This document shows positions 38,018-47,518 of a stretch of DNA of 64,000 nucleotides, piece by piece (the stretch's first letter is position 1; every line of letters starts with the position of its first letter). The DNA lies in contig NZ_SMJZ01000003.1 in assembly GCF_004348345.1 (NCBI RefSeq), positions 42,223-106,222 on the forward strand, read 5' to 3'. The notes below the pieces were generated by a model that made no database searches, was not told the origin of the DNA, and worked only from the letters and a program-made list of their open reading frames with translations. The stretch comes from Nonomuraea longispora (GTDB lineage Bacteria; Actinomycetota; Actinomycetes; Streptosporangiales; Streptosporangiaceae). The position numbers were made by a program, and so were the translations under genes.

Positions 38018-39127
38018 TTACCCTCGCTTGCGAAGTTCTCTTGGCCAGAACCGCCGAGGAAGGAACAACTTTATCACCGCAGCTTTCAAACGGGCATAAG
38101 CCGACGGCGACGGGCGCGCTTCCACGCGCTTCCTGTGCACCCCCTCACCGGCTTTACGTTCCTGCCTCGGCGGGGGCACGGTGACGGTCTGGGTCTCGGC
38201 CCTGTGCAGCCCGCGATGCGCGGGCCTGCGTGTGAAAGACGGCGGCGTGAGGGTGGGCATCGGGCGCGCGGACTTGGGCTTGCGCGGGGTCAGCGGCTCC
38301 TCCGCCGAGCCTCCCGCGGCCACCCTGGCCAGCATCAGCGAGGCGCGTACGGAGTCGAGCCTGGTCTGCGGGTCGATCCGCAGCAGCGCGTCGAGCACGG
38401 GGGCCAGCGGGCCCGCCTTGCTCATCGGGATGGGCTCGCCGCTCGTGAGCGCCGCGAGAGCGGCGGCGGCCGTGCGGCGACCGTGCAGGCCCCTGCCTTC
38501 GACGGCGGTGTAGAGGGTGGCTCCGAGGGACCACAGATCCCCCGCGGGGCTGGCCTTGGAGCCCAGCACCCGCTCCGGCGCGATGTAACCGGCGGACCCC
38601 AGCACGATGCCCGCCTGGGTGATGGAAACGTCACCTTCGAGTGCGGCCAGGCCGAAGTCGGTGAGCACCGCGCGGTCCTCGGTCACGAGCACGTTGCTCG
38701 GCTTGACGTCGCGGTGCAGGATGCCCTTGGCGTGCACCGCGCGCAGCGCGCCCAGGATCTGCCGGCCGATCTCGGCGGCCCTGCGCGGAGGGAGCGGCCC
38801 GTGGTCCTGGATGAGCTGCTCCAGAGACCTGGCCCGGAGCAGCTCCATCACGATCCATGGCCGGTCGTCCTCGGTGACCACGTCGAACACGGTGATGACG
38901 GAGGGGTGCGTGACCATGGCGGTCGCTCTGCCCTCGCGCTCGGTGCGGGCGCACAACTCGGCGCGCAACTCCTCGTCGAGCACGGTGGGCAGGCGTACTT
39001 CCTTGACCGCCACGTCGCGGTCGAGCAGCTCGTCATGTGCCCGCCAAACGGTGCCCATGCCGCCACGACCAACCGGCTCCAGGAGCCGGTAGCGCGCGGC
39101 GAGTAGGTAACCGGAAGGCGCACGCAT
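38018..39127 (-). CDS. soluble Ser/Thr protein kinase
   Basis: 369 residues. Complete Hanks-type kinase domain (about 10-265): glycine loop GRGGMGTV, K42 in VAVKEV, HRDVKPSNV, DFG in LTDFGLAA and the APE motif (YIAPERV). The C-terminal 100 residues are basic and proline-rich, ending RLKAAVIKLFLPRRFWPRELRKRG-like, an amphipathic basic end that could bind membrane lipids. No transmembrane helix. Likely a recent paralogue of the next kinase; both share the VWRAHD/VWRARD and RSLEQ features. Confidence 0.92.
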   Translation of the reverse strand: MRAPSGYLLAARYRLLEPVGRGGMGTVWRAHDELLDRDVAVKEVRLPTVLDEELRAELCARTEREGRATAMVTHPSVITVFDVVTEDDRPWIVMELLRARSLEQLIQDHGPLPPRRAAEIGRQILGALRAVHAKGILHRDVKPSNVLVTEDRAVLTDFGLAALEGDVSITQAGIVLGSAGYIAPERVLGSKASPAGDLWSLGATLYTAVEGRGLHGRRTAAAALAALTSGEPIPMSKAGPLAPVLDALLRIDPQTRLDSVRASLMLARVAAGGSAEEPLTPRKPKSARPMPTLTPPSFTRRPAHRGLHRAETQTVTVPPPRQERKAGEGVHRKRVEARPSPSAYARLKAAVIKLFLPRRFWPRELRKRG

Positions 39128-39197
39128 GCCTGGCAGCTTACCTATTTGTGTAAACCGACCAGTAGAGGCGTGGCCGATAAAATGTTGCGAAGTTAAG

Positions 39198-39806
39198 TCA
39201 ACTCGCCTGACTCGTCACGTCAGCAAACCTCGCGGCCACATCGTCCCAGTTGATGAGGCCCCACAGTTTCTCGACGTAGTCGGGTCGCACGTTCCGATAC
39301 TGAAGATAGTACGCATGCTCCCAGGCGTCGAACACGAGCAGCGGTGTGGTGTTCATCCCCACGTTGCCGTGATGGTCGTAGACCTGCTCGACGACGAGCC
39401 TGCGGCCGGTCGGCTCCCAGGCCAGCACGCCCCAGCCGGACCCCTGCACCGTCGAGGTGGCTGCGGTGAGCTGCTTCTGGAACGCCTCGAACGTGCCGAA
39501 GTGCTGGTCGATGGCGTCCCTGAGAGCTCCGTCCGGGCGGTCGCCGCCGTCGGGTGACAGGTTCTGCCAGAAGATCGAGTGCAGGACGTGCCCGGACAGG
39601 TTGAAGGCGAACGTCTTCTCCAGGCCCACGAGGTTGGAGAACTCGGCCGTGTCACGGGCCTCCGCGAGGCGTTCGAGGGTGTCGTTGGCGCCCTTGACGT
39701 ACGCGGCGTGGTGCTTGGCGTGGTGCAGCTCCAGGATCTCGCCGGTGATGGCGGGCTCGAGCGCGGCGTAGTCGTAGGGCATGTCGGGAAGGGTGTAGTC
39801 CCCCAT
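39198..39806 (-). CDS. sodF: Fe/Mn superoxide dismutase
   Basis: 202 residues, converts superoxide to peroxide and oxygen. Metal ligands H28, H76, D160 and H164 ([11 protein letters not shown]) are present, as is the second-sphere GSGWGVLAW region. Metal preference cannot be fixed from these residues; the possible Nur-type operator upstream favours the iron enzyme that streptomycetes repress by nickel when Ni-SOD is available. No sodN is present in the window. Confidence 0.93.
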   Translation of the reverse strand: MGDYTLPDMPYDYAALEPAITGEILELHHAKHHAAYVKGANDTLERLAEARDTAEFSNLVGLEKTFAFNLSGHVLHSIFWQNLSPDGGDRPDGALRDAIDQHFGTFEAFQKQLTAATSTVQGSGWGVLAWEPTGRRLVVEQVYDHHGNVGMNTTPLLVFDAWEHAYYLQYRNVRPDYVEKLWGLINWDDVAARFADVTSQAS

Positions 39807-39842
39807 GAGTGTCCTCCTTCTGGATCTCTGGGCACGACACTA

Positions 39843-39864
39843 TTGCAACTCATTCGCAGTTGCA
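39843..39864. promoter_or_regulatory. Nur-like palindromic operator upstream of sodF
   Basis: The 7-bp arms TGCAACT (39844-39850) and AGTTGCA (39858-39864) form a perfect inverted repeat with a 7-base spacer, 38 bases upstream of the sodF start. The overlapping TTGCAA-N5-TCGCAG matches 10 of 12 positions of the streptomycete Nur box (tTGCaa-N5-ttGCAA, from memory). Confidence 0.55.
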
Positions 39865-39914
39865 TCAGACTTGCGACCTAGGTCCTCGGCAGTGTGCGAG
39901 GTCAGGTTGGTCCA

Positions 39915-39949
39915 GCGGGCGCGGGCGGCGGTCAGCCGCCCGCGCCCGC
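39915..39949. terminator. very stable hairpin upstream of sodF
   Basis: Perfect 15-bp GC-only stem: GCGGGCGCGGGCGGC (39915-39929) with GCCGCCCGCGCCCGC (39935-39949), loop GGTCA. It probably isolates the sodF promoter from other transcription. The stretch from here to 40253 shows no convincing gene. Confidence 0.5.
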
Positions 39950-40253
39950 GTCTCCGCCCGGCTTTCTGGAGCGCGTTCACGCAGCTCGCGGGGCATTTTG
40001 TGTCCGCCGGCACACTTTCACCGCCGTGCCGCGTCAATGATGAATGGAAGGCCGTTTCCGGCGCTCGACAAGCGCGCTTACCGGGGCCTAGGGGGCTTCG
40101 TCAGCGGGTTGTAAGGGTGCCGTAAGCGGTTGGGGGCATGGTAAAGCCATGAGGGAGGGACAAGTCCTGGGCCACCGGAAATGTCGGTGCCGAGCGCCAG
40201 ACTGGGGGCACAGGCCGAAGTCCTCCACCGATGTCCGATCGCAGAAGGACGTG

Positions 40254-40352
40254 ATGAAGATGCGCCAGACCCAGGTTCGCCGCCGGCCGAAGAAGCCGGC
40301 CAGAGCCGGACTGGACCTTCGCACGCCGTCGGGGCGCCTGCTGCCCTACTGA
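40254..40352 (+). CDS. small basic peptide upstream of DUF5999
   Basis: 32-residue frame starting MKMRQTQVRRRP and ending GRLLPY, very rich in Arg, Lys and Pro. It has a plausible ribosome binding site (AGAAGG, 40243-40248) and is followed 34 bases later by the DUF5999 gene, so the two may be one transcript. The composition could suggest RNA binding, but no family is recognised and the call rests on position and start context only. Confidence 0.45.
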   Translation: MKMRQTQVRRRPKKPARAGLDLRTPSGRLLPY

Positions 40353-40386
40353 ACCACGACCAGGAGCGCTATCTGAGAGGTGCGCG

Positions 40387-40575
40387 ATGTGCAGTCACCA
40401 CCCCGTTTGCCCCAGTGCCGACTCGCCCGACCGTGAGGCGTCGCACGTGATCGCTTCCCACCCTGACCAGGGGTGGAGCCTGCTCTGCAACGGCGTCGTG
40501 CTGTTCGACGACACCGGCCTGCTGCTGCCCGACGGCACCGTCGTGGCGCCGCACCGGTCACCGGTGGCCGCGTGA
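40387..40575 (+). CDS. DUF5999 small protein
   Basis: 62 residues with the DUF5999 pattern: an N-terminal CSHHPVCPSAD in which C2, H4, H5 and C8 could bind a metal, then SHPDQGWSLLCNGVVLFDDTGLLLPDG and a basic end. Widespread in actinomycetes, function unknown. ATG start with GAGAGG upstream. Confidence 0.8.
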   Translation: MCSHHPVCPSADSPDREASHVIASHPDQGWSLLCNGVVLFDDTGLLLPDGTVVAPHRSPVAA

Positions 40576-40716
40576 CCGCCCACCTCCGGCCGGAGCCGAG
40601 GCGCCGGGCGCCCGCCGGCGCCTGATCCCGGCTCCTCAACCCCCCGGCCGCCCGCCGCGGCGGCCACCGTGAGCATCCGCCCGGTGATGGCCCCCGCGCC
40701 GGCGTCACCCCCGCCG

Positions 40717-42369
40717 TCAGCGGCGGCCGATCGACAGGACCGGGCCTGTCGTGTCGGTGAAGAAGTCCTCGCCCTTGTCGTCCACGACGATGAACGCGGG
40801 GAAGTCCTCCACCTCGATCTTCCACACGGCTTCCATCCCGAGCTCGGGATATTCGAGCAACTCGACCTTCTTGATGCAGTCCTGGGCCAGCCTGGCCGCG
40901 GGGCCGCCGATGGAGCCGAGGTAGAAGCCGCCGTGCTGCTTGCACGCCTCGGTGACCTGCTTGGACCGGTTGCCCTTGGCCAGCATCACCATCGACCCGC
41001 CCGCCGCCTGGAAACGCCCGACGTACGAGTCCATGCGCCCGGCCGTCGTCGGTCCGAACGAACCGGAGGCGTAACCGTCGGGGGTCTTGGCGGGCCCGGC
41101 GTAGTAGACGGCGTGGTTCTTGAGGTAGTCGGGCATCTCGCCGCCGTTGTCGAGCAGTTCGGCGATCTTGGCGTGGGCGATGTCGCGGGCGACCACGAGC
41201 GGCCCGGTGAGGGAGAGTCGCGTCTTGACCGGATATTTCGTCAGCTGGGCGAGGACTTCGGGCATGGGGCGGTTGAGATCGACCTGCACCACGTCGTCCG
41301 AGAGGTGCTCGTCCGTGGTGTCCGGCAGGAACCGCGCCGGGTCGGTCTCCAACTGCTCCAGGTACACGCCCTCCGGCGTGATCTTGGCCAGCGCCTGCCG
41401 GTCGGCGGAGCAGGACACGGCGATGGCCACGGGGCAGGAGGCGCCGTGCCGGGGCAGGCGGATGACGCGTACGTCGTGGCAGAAGTATTTGCCGCCGAAC
41501 TGCGCTCCGATGCCCAGCTTCTGGGTGAGCTCGAAGACCTTGGCCTCCATCTCGAGGTCCCGGAAACCGTGCCCGGACGGCGAACCCTCCGTGGGGATCG
41601 AGTCGAGGTAGCGGGCGCTGGCGTACTTGGCGGTCTTGAGCGCGTATTCGGCGGAGGTGCCGCCGACGACGATCGCCAGGTGGTACGGAGGGCAGGCCGC
41701 CGTGCCCAGCGAGCGGATCTTCTCCTCCAGGAAGGCCAGCATGCGCTTCTCGTTGAGCACGGCCTTGGTCTCCTGGTAGAGGAACGACTTGTTGGCCGAA
41801 CCGCCGCCCTTGGCCATGAACAGCAGTTTGTACTCGTCGGGATGGCCGTGGGGGTCCTCGGCGTACAGCTCGATCTGGGCGGGCAGGTTGTCGCCCGTGT
41901 TCTTCTCCTCCCACATGGTCAAGGGGGCCATCTGGGAGTAACGCAGGTGGAGCCGGGTGTAGGCGTCGTAGACGCCGCGCGAGACGTGCTCGGCGTCGCG
42001 CCCGTCGGTCAGCACGTGGCGGCCGCGCTTGCCCATGACGATCGCGGTGCCGGTGTCCTGGCACATGGGGAGCACGCCGCCGGCCGAGATGGAGGCGTTC
42101 TTCAACAGGTCGAGGGCGACGAAGCGGTCGTTGCCGCTCGACTCGGGATCATCGACGATCTTGCGGAGCTGGGCGAGGTGCGAGGCCCGCAGGTAGTGGG
42201 AGATGTCGTGGATCGCCGTCTCGGTCAGCAGCCGCAGCGCCTCCGGCTCGACCTCGAGGAACGTACGCCCGGCCGCTTCGACCTTCCGCACCCCCTCCGT
42301 GGTGATCAGCCGATATTCGGTCTCATCGGCTCCCAGCGGCAGCAGGTCGGTGTAGTCGAACTCGCCCAT
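40717..42369 (-). CDS. fumA: class I fumarate hydratase (iron-sulfur)
   Basis: 550 residues, the iron-sulfur fumarase type with alpha and beta domains fused. Conserved cysteines for the 4Fe-4S cluster are in [19 protein letters not shown] and [11 protein letters not shown] regions. The ATG at 42369 is chosen because GAAAGG lies 6 bases upstream; the earlier ATG at 42375 would overlap it. This enzyme is sensitive to superoxide, which makes its closeness to sodF and the coexistence with FumC notable. In streptomycetes this gene lies near glpX, as here. Confidence 0.95.
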   Translation of the reverse strand: MGEFDYTDLLPLGADETEYRLITTEGVRKVEAAGRTFLEVEPEALRLLTETAIHDISHYLRASHLAQLRKIVDDPESSGNDRFVALDLLKNASISAGGVLPMCQDTGTAIVMGKRGRHVLTDGRDAEHVSRGVYDAYTRLHLRYSQMAPLTMWEEKNTGDNLPAQIELYAEDPHGHPDEYKLLFMAKGGGSANKSFLYQETKAVLNEKRMLAFLEEKIRSLGTAACPPYHLAIVVGGTSAEYALKTAKYASARYLDSIPTEGSPSGHGFRDLEMEAKVFELTQKLGIGAQFGGKYFCHDVRVIRLPRHGASCPVAIAVSCSADRQALAKITPEGVYLEQLETDPARFLPDTTDEHLSDDVVQVDLNRPMPEVLAQLTKYPVKTRLSLTGPLVVARDIAHAKIAELLDNGGEMPDYLKNHAVYYAGPAKTPDGYASGSFGPTTAGRMDSYVGRFQAAGGSMVMLAKGNRSKQVTEACKQHGGFYLGSIGGPAARLAQDCIKKVELLEYPELGMEAVWKIEVEDFPAFIVVDDKGEDFFTDTTGPVLSIGRR

Positions 42370-42414
42370 GTCCATCCTTTCGGTCACCCAAGAGGTTAAC
42401 GGGTGACGCGGGCC

Positions 42415-43290
42415 TCACGCCTCGGAGACGGCCGCCTGCGCTCTCGCACGGGACCGGCCCGCGGTGAGGCCGAGCGTGATGCCGGCGATGACCAGCCCGG
42501 CCCCGAGCAGGTCGTACGCCGTCGGCATGGCGATCCCGAGCACCGCCCCCGTGACGATCGCGCCGACCGGGATGAGACCGGCGAACAGCCCGGCCAGCCC
42601 GGGGCCGAGCCGGGGCAGGGCGGAGTACCAGAGGAAGAAGGCGCCGACGGTCACGACGATCGCCAGGTAGGCCAGCCCCAGTCCTTCCGCCACGGTCGGC
42701 GTACGCACCATGCCCGGCCCTTCGTAGGCCAGTCCGACCAACGCCAGCATGGGCACCGCGAGCGCCGTCGAGTAGGCCGACACCCTGATCGCGCCCAGCT
42801 TCGGCAGCAGGGGGATGGCCAGCAGGGAGAAGCAGATCTCGCCCACGAGCGCGCCGAGCGCCCAGAGCAGGCCGGGCAGGTTGCCGCTGCCGAGGCCGGT
42901 GGCCAGCGTCGCCCCTGCCACCACCACGCACGCGCCGATGAGCACGCGGGGCGCGGGCCGCCCGCCTGCCAGCGCGAGCCAGAGCGGCACGGTGCCGAGG
43001 ATGGTGCCGACCAGCGCGGGCCCCGACGCGTTGGTGGACTCGATCACGCAGACGTTGAAGATGACCAGGCCGAGCAGGGTGAGCCCGGCCAGGCACAGGC
43101 ACTCGCGCGGCGTCAGCCGGACGAAGCGCAGGCCGAGCACCCGCGTGATGACGAGCAGGATGACGGCGGCCGCGAGGTAGCGCACGGCCTGCCCGCCGTA
43201 GATGGGGTAGTCGCCGATGAGCCCCGAGACGCCCGCCAGCGTCCCGAGCAGGAACATGGCGGAGGCCGCGCGGACGATTCCGTGTCTCAT
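42415..43290 (-). CDS. EamA-family (DMT) transporter
   Basis: 291 residues with ten predicted membrane helices in two EamA repeats of five, the second beginning around 145 (LLWALGALVGEICFSLLAI). Members export amino acids or other metabolites or import nucleotide-type compounds; the substrate is not evident. Divergent from the MocR regulator 68 bases away, which most likely controls it. Confidence 0.9.
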   Translation of the reverse strand: MRHGIVRAASAMFLLGTLAGVSGLIGDYPIYGGQAVRYLAAAVILLVITRVLGLRFVRLTPRECLCLAGLTLLGLVIFNVCVIESTNASGPALVGTILGTVPLWLALAGGRPAPRVLIGACVVVAGATLATGLGSGNLPGLLWALGALVGEICFSLLAIPLLPKLGAIRVSAYSTALAVPMLALVGLAYEGPGMVRTPTVAEGLGLAYLAIVVTVGAFFLWYSALPRLGPGLAGLFAGLIPVGAIVTGAVLGIAMPTAYDLLGAGLVIAGITLGLTAGRSRARAQAAVSEA

Positions 43291-43358
43291 GGGCGGGATG
43301 CTAGGAGCAGAATGGTTCGGGGAAACAGTCCAATGTCCCGCCGGATGACAGGACCAAT

Positions 43359-44750
43359 ATGGCCGACCTCCACATCCAGCTCGATCGGGGTCAAGGCGCG
43401 GTCGCCGGTCAGATCGCCTCCGAGTTGCGCGACGCCATCCGGAGCGGCCGGCTCGCCGCCGGCACCCGCCTGCCCGCGACCCGCGACCTCGCCGCCGACC
43501 TCCAGGTCTCCAGGGGCGTGGTGGTGGAGGCGTACGAGCAGCTCGTCGCCGAGGGGTTCCTGGTCTCCAGGGTGGGCGTCGGCACCCAGGTCACCCCGGT
43601 GCCGGCCGCCGGAGCAGCACCCAGGCAGCGTGCGGCGACGCCGGCCCGGCCCGCCTCGGACACCCCCGCGCCGTACTACGGTCATCGCCCCACCTCTCCC
43701 GACCTGAGCCACTTCCCGCGTGAACGCTGGCTCGCGGCCGTCAGGCACGTCATGGCCACCGTACCCTCGGACGCCCTCGACTACGGGGACCCTGGCGGCG
43801 TGCCTGAGCTGCGGGAAGAGCTGGCCGGCTACCTCAGGAGGGTCAGGGCGGCGGACGCGCGCCCGGAGAACCTCATCATCGTGGGCGGCGTCGCGCAGGG
43901 GCTGAGCCTCGTGCTCCACGTGCTGTCCCGGCAGCGCCCCATCCGGCTGTCCGTGGAGGACCCGACGAGCCACCGCCAGGCCCCCCTGCTCAGGAGGGCG
44001 GGCGCGCGGCTGGTACCGGTGCCCGTGGACGAGGAGGGCCTCGACGTGCGGAGGCTGAGCGGCGACGCGGTGCTGGTGACCCCGGCCCACCAGTTCCCGA
44101 CCGGCGTGGTGCTCTCGCCGTCCCGCAGGGCCGCGCTGATGGAGTGGGCGCACGTGGGCGACCGGGTGATCCTGGAGGACGACTACGACGCGGAGTTCCG
44201 TTTCGACCGTGACCCCGTCGGCTGCCTTCAGGGCCTGGCGCCCGACCGGGTGGTCCTGTCGGGCAGCGTCAGCAAGGCGCTCGCGCCGGGCCTGCGCCTG
44301 GGCTGGGTGGCCGCGCCGCCCGACCTGGCCGAGGACGTGCGCAGGGCGCGGGGTGAGCTCGACCTGGGCTCGCCGGTGATCGAGCAGTACGCGCTGGCGC
44401 ACTTCCTGCGCACCGGCGGCTACGACAAGCACCTGCGCCGCATGCGCAGGGAATATCGCCGCCGCAGGGACGCCCTCGTCAGGGCGCTGGCCGCCGAGCT
44501 TCCCGAGATCAGCGTCAAGGGCATCGACGCGGGTCTGCACGTCTACCTGGAGCTGCCGGGCGGCTGGGACGAGCCGCGGACGGCACGGGTGGCGCGGGAG
44601 CTGGGGCTGGCCGCGGAGCCGGTGGGGCCGATGCGCGAGACGCCGGGCGAGCCCGCGGTCGCGGTGGGGTTCGCACGGTTGCCGGTTCACAAGGCGGCCG
44701 AGGCAGTCCGAGGCTTAAAAGTAAGAATGTCAGGACATGCTATGGACTAA
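43359..44750 (+). CDS. MocR-type regulator (GntR + aminotransferase)
   Basis: 463 residues: GntR winged helix-turn-helix (about 1-75, ELRDAIRSGRLAAGTRLPATRDLAADLQVSRG-like), linker, then a fold-type I aminotransferase domain (about 120-455) with the PLP lysine in SGSVSKALAPGLRLGW. MocR proteins sense an amino acid-like or vitamin B6 ligand via PLP. Divergent from an EamA exporter, suggesting a ligand-induced efflux switch. Confidence 0.93.
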   Translation: MADLHIQLDRGQGAVAGQIASELRDAIRSGRLAAGTRLPATRDLAADLQVSRGVVVEAYEQLVAEGFLVSRVGVGTQVTPVPAAGAAPRQRAATPARPASDTPAPYYGHRPTSPDLSHFPRERWLAAVRHVMATVPSDALDYGDPGGVPELREELAGYLRRVRAADARPENLIIVGGVAQGLSLVLHVLSRQRPIRLSVEDPTSHRQAPLLRRAGARLVPVPVDEEGLDVRRLSGDAVLVTPAHQFPTGVVLSPSRRAALMEWAHVGDRVILEDDYDAEFRFDRDPVGCLQGLAPDRVVLSGSVSKALAPGLRLGWVAAPPDLAEDVRRARGELDLGSPVIEQYALAHFLRTGGYDKHLRRMRREYRRRRDALVRALAAELPEISVKGIDAGLHVYLELPGGWDEPRTARVARELGLAAEPVGPMRETPGEPAVAVGFARLPVHKAAEAVRGLKVRMSGHAMD

Positions 44751-44801
44751 GGAATTCATATCCGCCAGGGGCGCAGGCCCCGGCGGGGACGGGAGACGTT
44801 C

Positions 44802-45740
44802 ATGCGTGTGGGACTGCTGGGCCTGGGCCGGATCGGGGCCTTCCACGCCGCGACCATCGCCGCCCATCCGCTGGTGGACGAGCTGATCGTGGCCGACCCC
44901 GTGCGGACGTCCCCGTACGGCTGGCCTGGAGACCCGTTCGAGTCGGACGCCGTGGTCATCGCCACCCCCACCACCACCCACGCCGAACTCATCGTCAAAG
45001 CCTGCGCGCTCGGCATCCCCGCCCTCTGCGAGAAGCCGGTCGCGGGCACCGTGGACGAGACCGTCAAGGTGCTGGAGGCCCGCGCGGGCAACCGGGTGCA
45101 CGTCGGGTTCCAGCGCCGCTTCGACCCCGGGTACGCCGCCGCGGCGCGGGCCGTACGGGACGGCGAGCTGGGCGAGCTGCACCGGGTCCACCTGATCACG
45201 GCCGATCCCGCCCCGCCGCCGGCCGCGTACATCCCGCAGTCGGGCGGCATCTTCCGCGACTGCCACGTCCACGACTTCGACGTCCTGCGCTGGGTGACCG
45301 GCCGCGAGGTCGTCTCCGTCCACGCGCTGGGCGCCAACCGCGGCGCCGCGTTCTTCGCCGAGGCGGGCGACGTGGACACCAGCGCCGCGCTGCTCACGCT
45401 CGACGACGGCACGCTGGCCACCCTGCAGGGCTCGCGCTACAACGGCGGCGGGTACGACGTGCGCATGGAACTCGCGGGCACGCGCCGCACCCAGGCGGTC
45501 GGGCTCGGCCCGCGCGCCCCGCTCCACACGACCGAGGGCCTGCCGGAACCGGACGATCCGTGGCCCGACTTCGTGACCCGGTTCTCGACCGCGTACCGCG
45601 ACGAGATCGACTGTTTCCTCCGCGACGGACGGGGACTCTGCTCGATCGAGGACGCGTTGGAGGCGCTGTACGTGGCCGAGGCCGCCGACCTGTCGCTGCG
45701 CGAGAGCCGTACCGTCGAGGTGGCGGAGGTGCGGCGATGA
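44802..45740 (+). CDS. Gfo/Idh/MocA oxidoreductase, myo-inositol dehydrogenase-like
   Basis: 312 residues: N-terminal NAD(P)-binding fold (GLLGLGRIG; CEKPVAGT with the conserved EKP Lys) and C-terminal substrate domain with the catalytic-type Asp/His (GGIFRDCHVHDFDVLRWV). The latter pattern is characteristic of inositol 2-dehydrogenases. Coupled to the next gene by a 4-base ATGA overlap. Substrate unproven. Confidence 0.88.
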   Translation: MRVGLLGLGRIGAFHAATIAAHPLVDELIVADPVRTSPYGWPGDPFESDAVVIATPTTTHAELIVKACALGIPALCEKPVAGTVDETVKVLEARAGNRVHVGFQRRFDPGYAAAARAVRDGELGELHRVHLITADPAPPPAAYIPQSGGIFRDCHVHDFDVLRWVTGREVVSVHALGANRGAAFFAEAGDVDTSAALLTLDDGTLATLQGSRYNGGGYDVRMELAGTRRTQAVGLGPRAPLHTTEGLPEPDDPWPDFVTRFSTAYRDEIDCFLRDGRGLCSIEDALEALYVAEAADLSLRESRTVEVAEVRR

Positions 45741-46543
45741 GGCTCGCGGGAGCCCCCATCTCGTGGGGCGTGTGCGAGGTCCCCGGCTGGGGCCACCAGC
45801 TGCCACCGGAGCGCGTGTTGTCCGAGATGCGTGAGCTCGGGCTGACCGCGACCGAGCTGGGCCCGCAGGGCTACCTGACGCCCGGCCTCATCGAGCGGTA
45901 CGGCCTGGGCCTCGCGGGCGCCTTCGTGCCCGTCGTGCTCCACGACCCCGGCCACGACCCCTTGCGGGACCTGCCGGGAGACGGGCTGCTCGTGCTGGCC
46001 GCCGCCACCGGCGACGACGGCTACGACTCCCGTCCCGAGCTCGACGCAGCAGGCTGGGCCACTCTGCTGGGCAACCTCGACAGGATCGCCGCCGAGCTCG
46101 GCCCCCGGGCGGTGCTGCACCCGCACGTGGGCACCATGGTCGAGACCCGGGCCGAGGTCGAGCGGGTGCTGGAGGGCAGCTCGATGCCGCTCTGCCTGGA
46201 CACCGGCCACCTGCTGGTCGGCGGCACCGACCCGGTCGCGCTGGTCGAGCAGGCCGCGACGCGGATCGCCCACGTGCATCTCAAGGACGTCGAAGCCCAC
46301 CTCGCCGCGCGGGTCACCGCCGGGACGCTGGCCTACACGCGGGCGGTGCGCGAGGGCCTCTACCGCCCGCTCGGCGAGGGCGACGTGGACATCGCCGCCA
46401 TTGTCACCGGGCTGGCGAGGAGCGGCTACGACGGCTGGTACGTCATGGAGCAGGACGTCATCCTGTCCGGCCCGGGCGAGCGGCCGGTCGAGGACGTGCG
46501 GCGCAGCCTCGCCTACCTCGACGGGGTGCTGGGCGCGGGCTGA
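45737..46543 (+). CDS. sugar phosphate isomerase/epimerase-type TIM barrel, IolE-like
   Basis: 268 residues of the AP endonuclease 2 / xylose isomerase-like TIM barrel. The metal-binding-type residues are visible as LHPHVGTMVE, CLDTGHL and HVHLKD, and the end carries GWYVMEQD. The ISWGVCEVPGWG opening is the pattern of IolE (2-keto-myo-inositol dehydratase). Start ATG overlaps the previous stop. With the dehydrogenase it suggests the first two steps of inositol or a related polyol catabolism. Confidence 0.85.
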   Translation: MRLAGAPISWGVCEVPGWGHQLPPERVLSEMRELGLTATELGPQGYLTPGLIERYGLGLAGAFVPVVLHDPGHDPLRDLPGDGLLVLAAATGDDGYDSRPELDAAGWATLLGNLDRIAAELGPRAVLHPHVGTMVETRAEVERVLEGSSMPLCLDTGHLLVGGTDPVALVEQAATRIAHVHLKDVEAHLAARVTAGTLAYTRAVREGLYRPLGEGDVDIAAIVTGLARSGYDGWYVMEQDVILSGPGERPVEDVRRSLAYLDGVLGAG

Positions 46544-46629
46544 GCGGCGCGGCTCCTGGGCTCGAAGCCGGGCGCGAGCGCGACGATCGCGGCGGCCAGC
46601 ACCAGTGGCGCGGCGGACCCCACCCGCAT
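46513..46629 (-). CDS. small hydrophobic ORF, possible remnant
   Basis: 38-residue frame beginning MRVGSAAPLVLAAAIVALAPG, with an AGGAGG site 8 bases before the ATG, ending inside the 3' end of the TIM-barrel gene. It may be a short membrane peptide or the stub of a transporter gene that once followed DUF998. Weak call. Confidence 0.3.
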   Translation of the reverse strand: MRVGSAAPLVLAAAIVALAPGFEPRSRAAQPAPSTPSR

Positions 46630-46657
46630 GTCGGCGGCCTCCTGATCGGGGGGTGGA

Positions 46658-47347
46658 TCAAACGTGAGGCGGAGTCAGGTTAGCCGCGGATCCGGCCGTT
46701 CCGCCAGCACGGAACCCAGGTTCCAGCGACCGGCTTCCCGGTGTGGCCGCCCACACGCCGAGCGCCAGCAGCGCCGCCACCTCCGTGACGGCCAGGCCGC
46801 GCTCCACCAGCCCGAGCGGCATGACCCGATACCAGGGCACGCCGTTGCGCGTGCCGACGAACACCATCGTGGCGATGCCCACCACCCACAACACCGAGCA
46901 CACCCCGAGCCCGAACGCCACCAGCGTGGCCCGCGACCGCTCGCGGCGCCGCCACGGCCCGGTGATGAGCACGACCGCCAGCGGCAGGCACAGGAAGGCC
47001 ACGAAACTGCCCACCCGGTGGATGCTCCCGCTGACGCTTGGCCCCACCGACCAGTCGTGTTTCTCGAACCAGGCCGTCAGGAGCAGGCCGACGCTCCACC
47101 CCATGAGCGCCACGGTGCCGAGGACCCCGGCCAGCTTCCTGCGCGCCAGCGACACCCCGATGCCCACCGACCCCGCCGCCAGCAGACCCACCGCGCAGCC
47201 GAAGATCCAGCCGCCGGGGCCCATGCCGTGCTCACTGATGGTCCGCCTGATCGGGTTCAGGTCGTCGAGGCTGGACACCTCCAGGCCGACGATGACCGCG
47301 ATGCCCGCCCCTGCCGCGCCGAGACCCCACCGCGCCGGTCGATGCAT
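46658..47347 (-). CDS. DUF998 membrane protein
   Basis: 229 residues with six predicted membrane segments and the DUF998 pattern: NPIRRTISEHGMGPGGW near the N-terminus and WYRVMPLGLVERG in the last loop. The ATG at 47347 has GAGGAGG 9 bases upstream. Function unknown; such proteins are often near lipid or stress genes. Divergent from DUF1707. Confidence 0.83.
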   Translation of the reverse strand: MHRPARWGLGAAGAGIAVIVGLEVSSLDDLNPIRRTISEHGMGPGGWIFGCAVGLLAAGSVGIGVSLARRKLAGVLGTVALMGWSVGLLLTAWFEKHDWSVGPSVSGSIHRVGSFVAFLCLPLAVVLITGPWRRRERSRATLVAFGLGVCSVLWVVGIATMVFVGTRNGVPWYRVMPLGLVERGLAVTEVAALLALGVWAATPGSRSLEPGFRAGGTAGSAANLTPPHV

Positions 47348-47518
47348 GCGCACACACCTCCTCGGCCTGATCAACGGACGGGAAGACGTACGGATTCCGC
47401 GCTCGGCCCGCCACGCCGACACGCCTGTCCGAGAGGATGGTCGCGTCCGGTGCGAATCCTCTGACATTGACCGGTTCGGGACGAGCGCTTCCTGCGGGCG
47501 CCAGATATCGTCAGAAGT

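Noticed and set aside
39840..40037. 65-codon minus-strand frame upstream of sodF
   Set aside because: It spans the operator and hairpin, has no ribosome binding site and no recognisable protein features.
42403..43707. 434-codon plus-strand frame opposite the EamA transporter
   Set aside because: Shadow frame; the transporter has clear membrane helices and a normal start.
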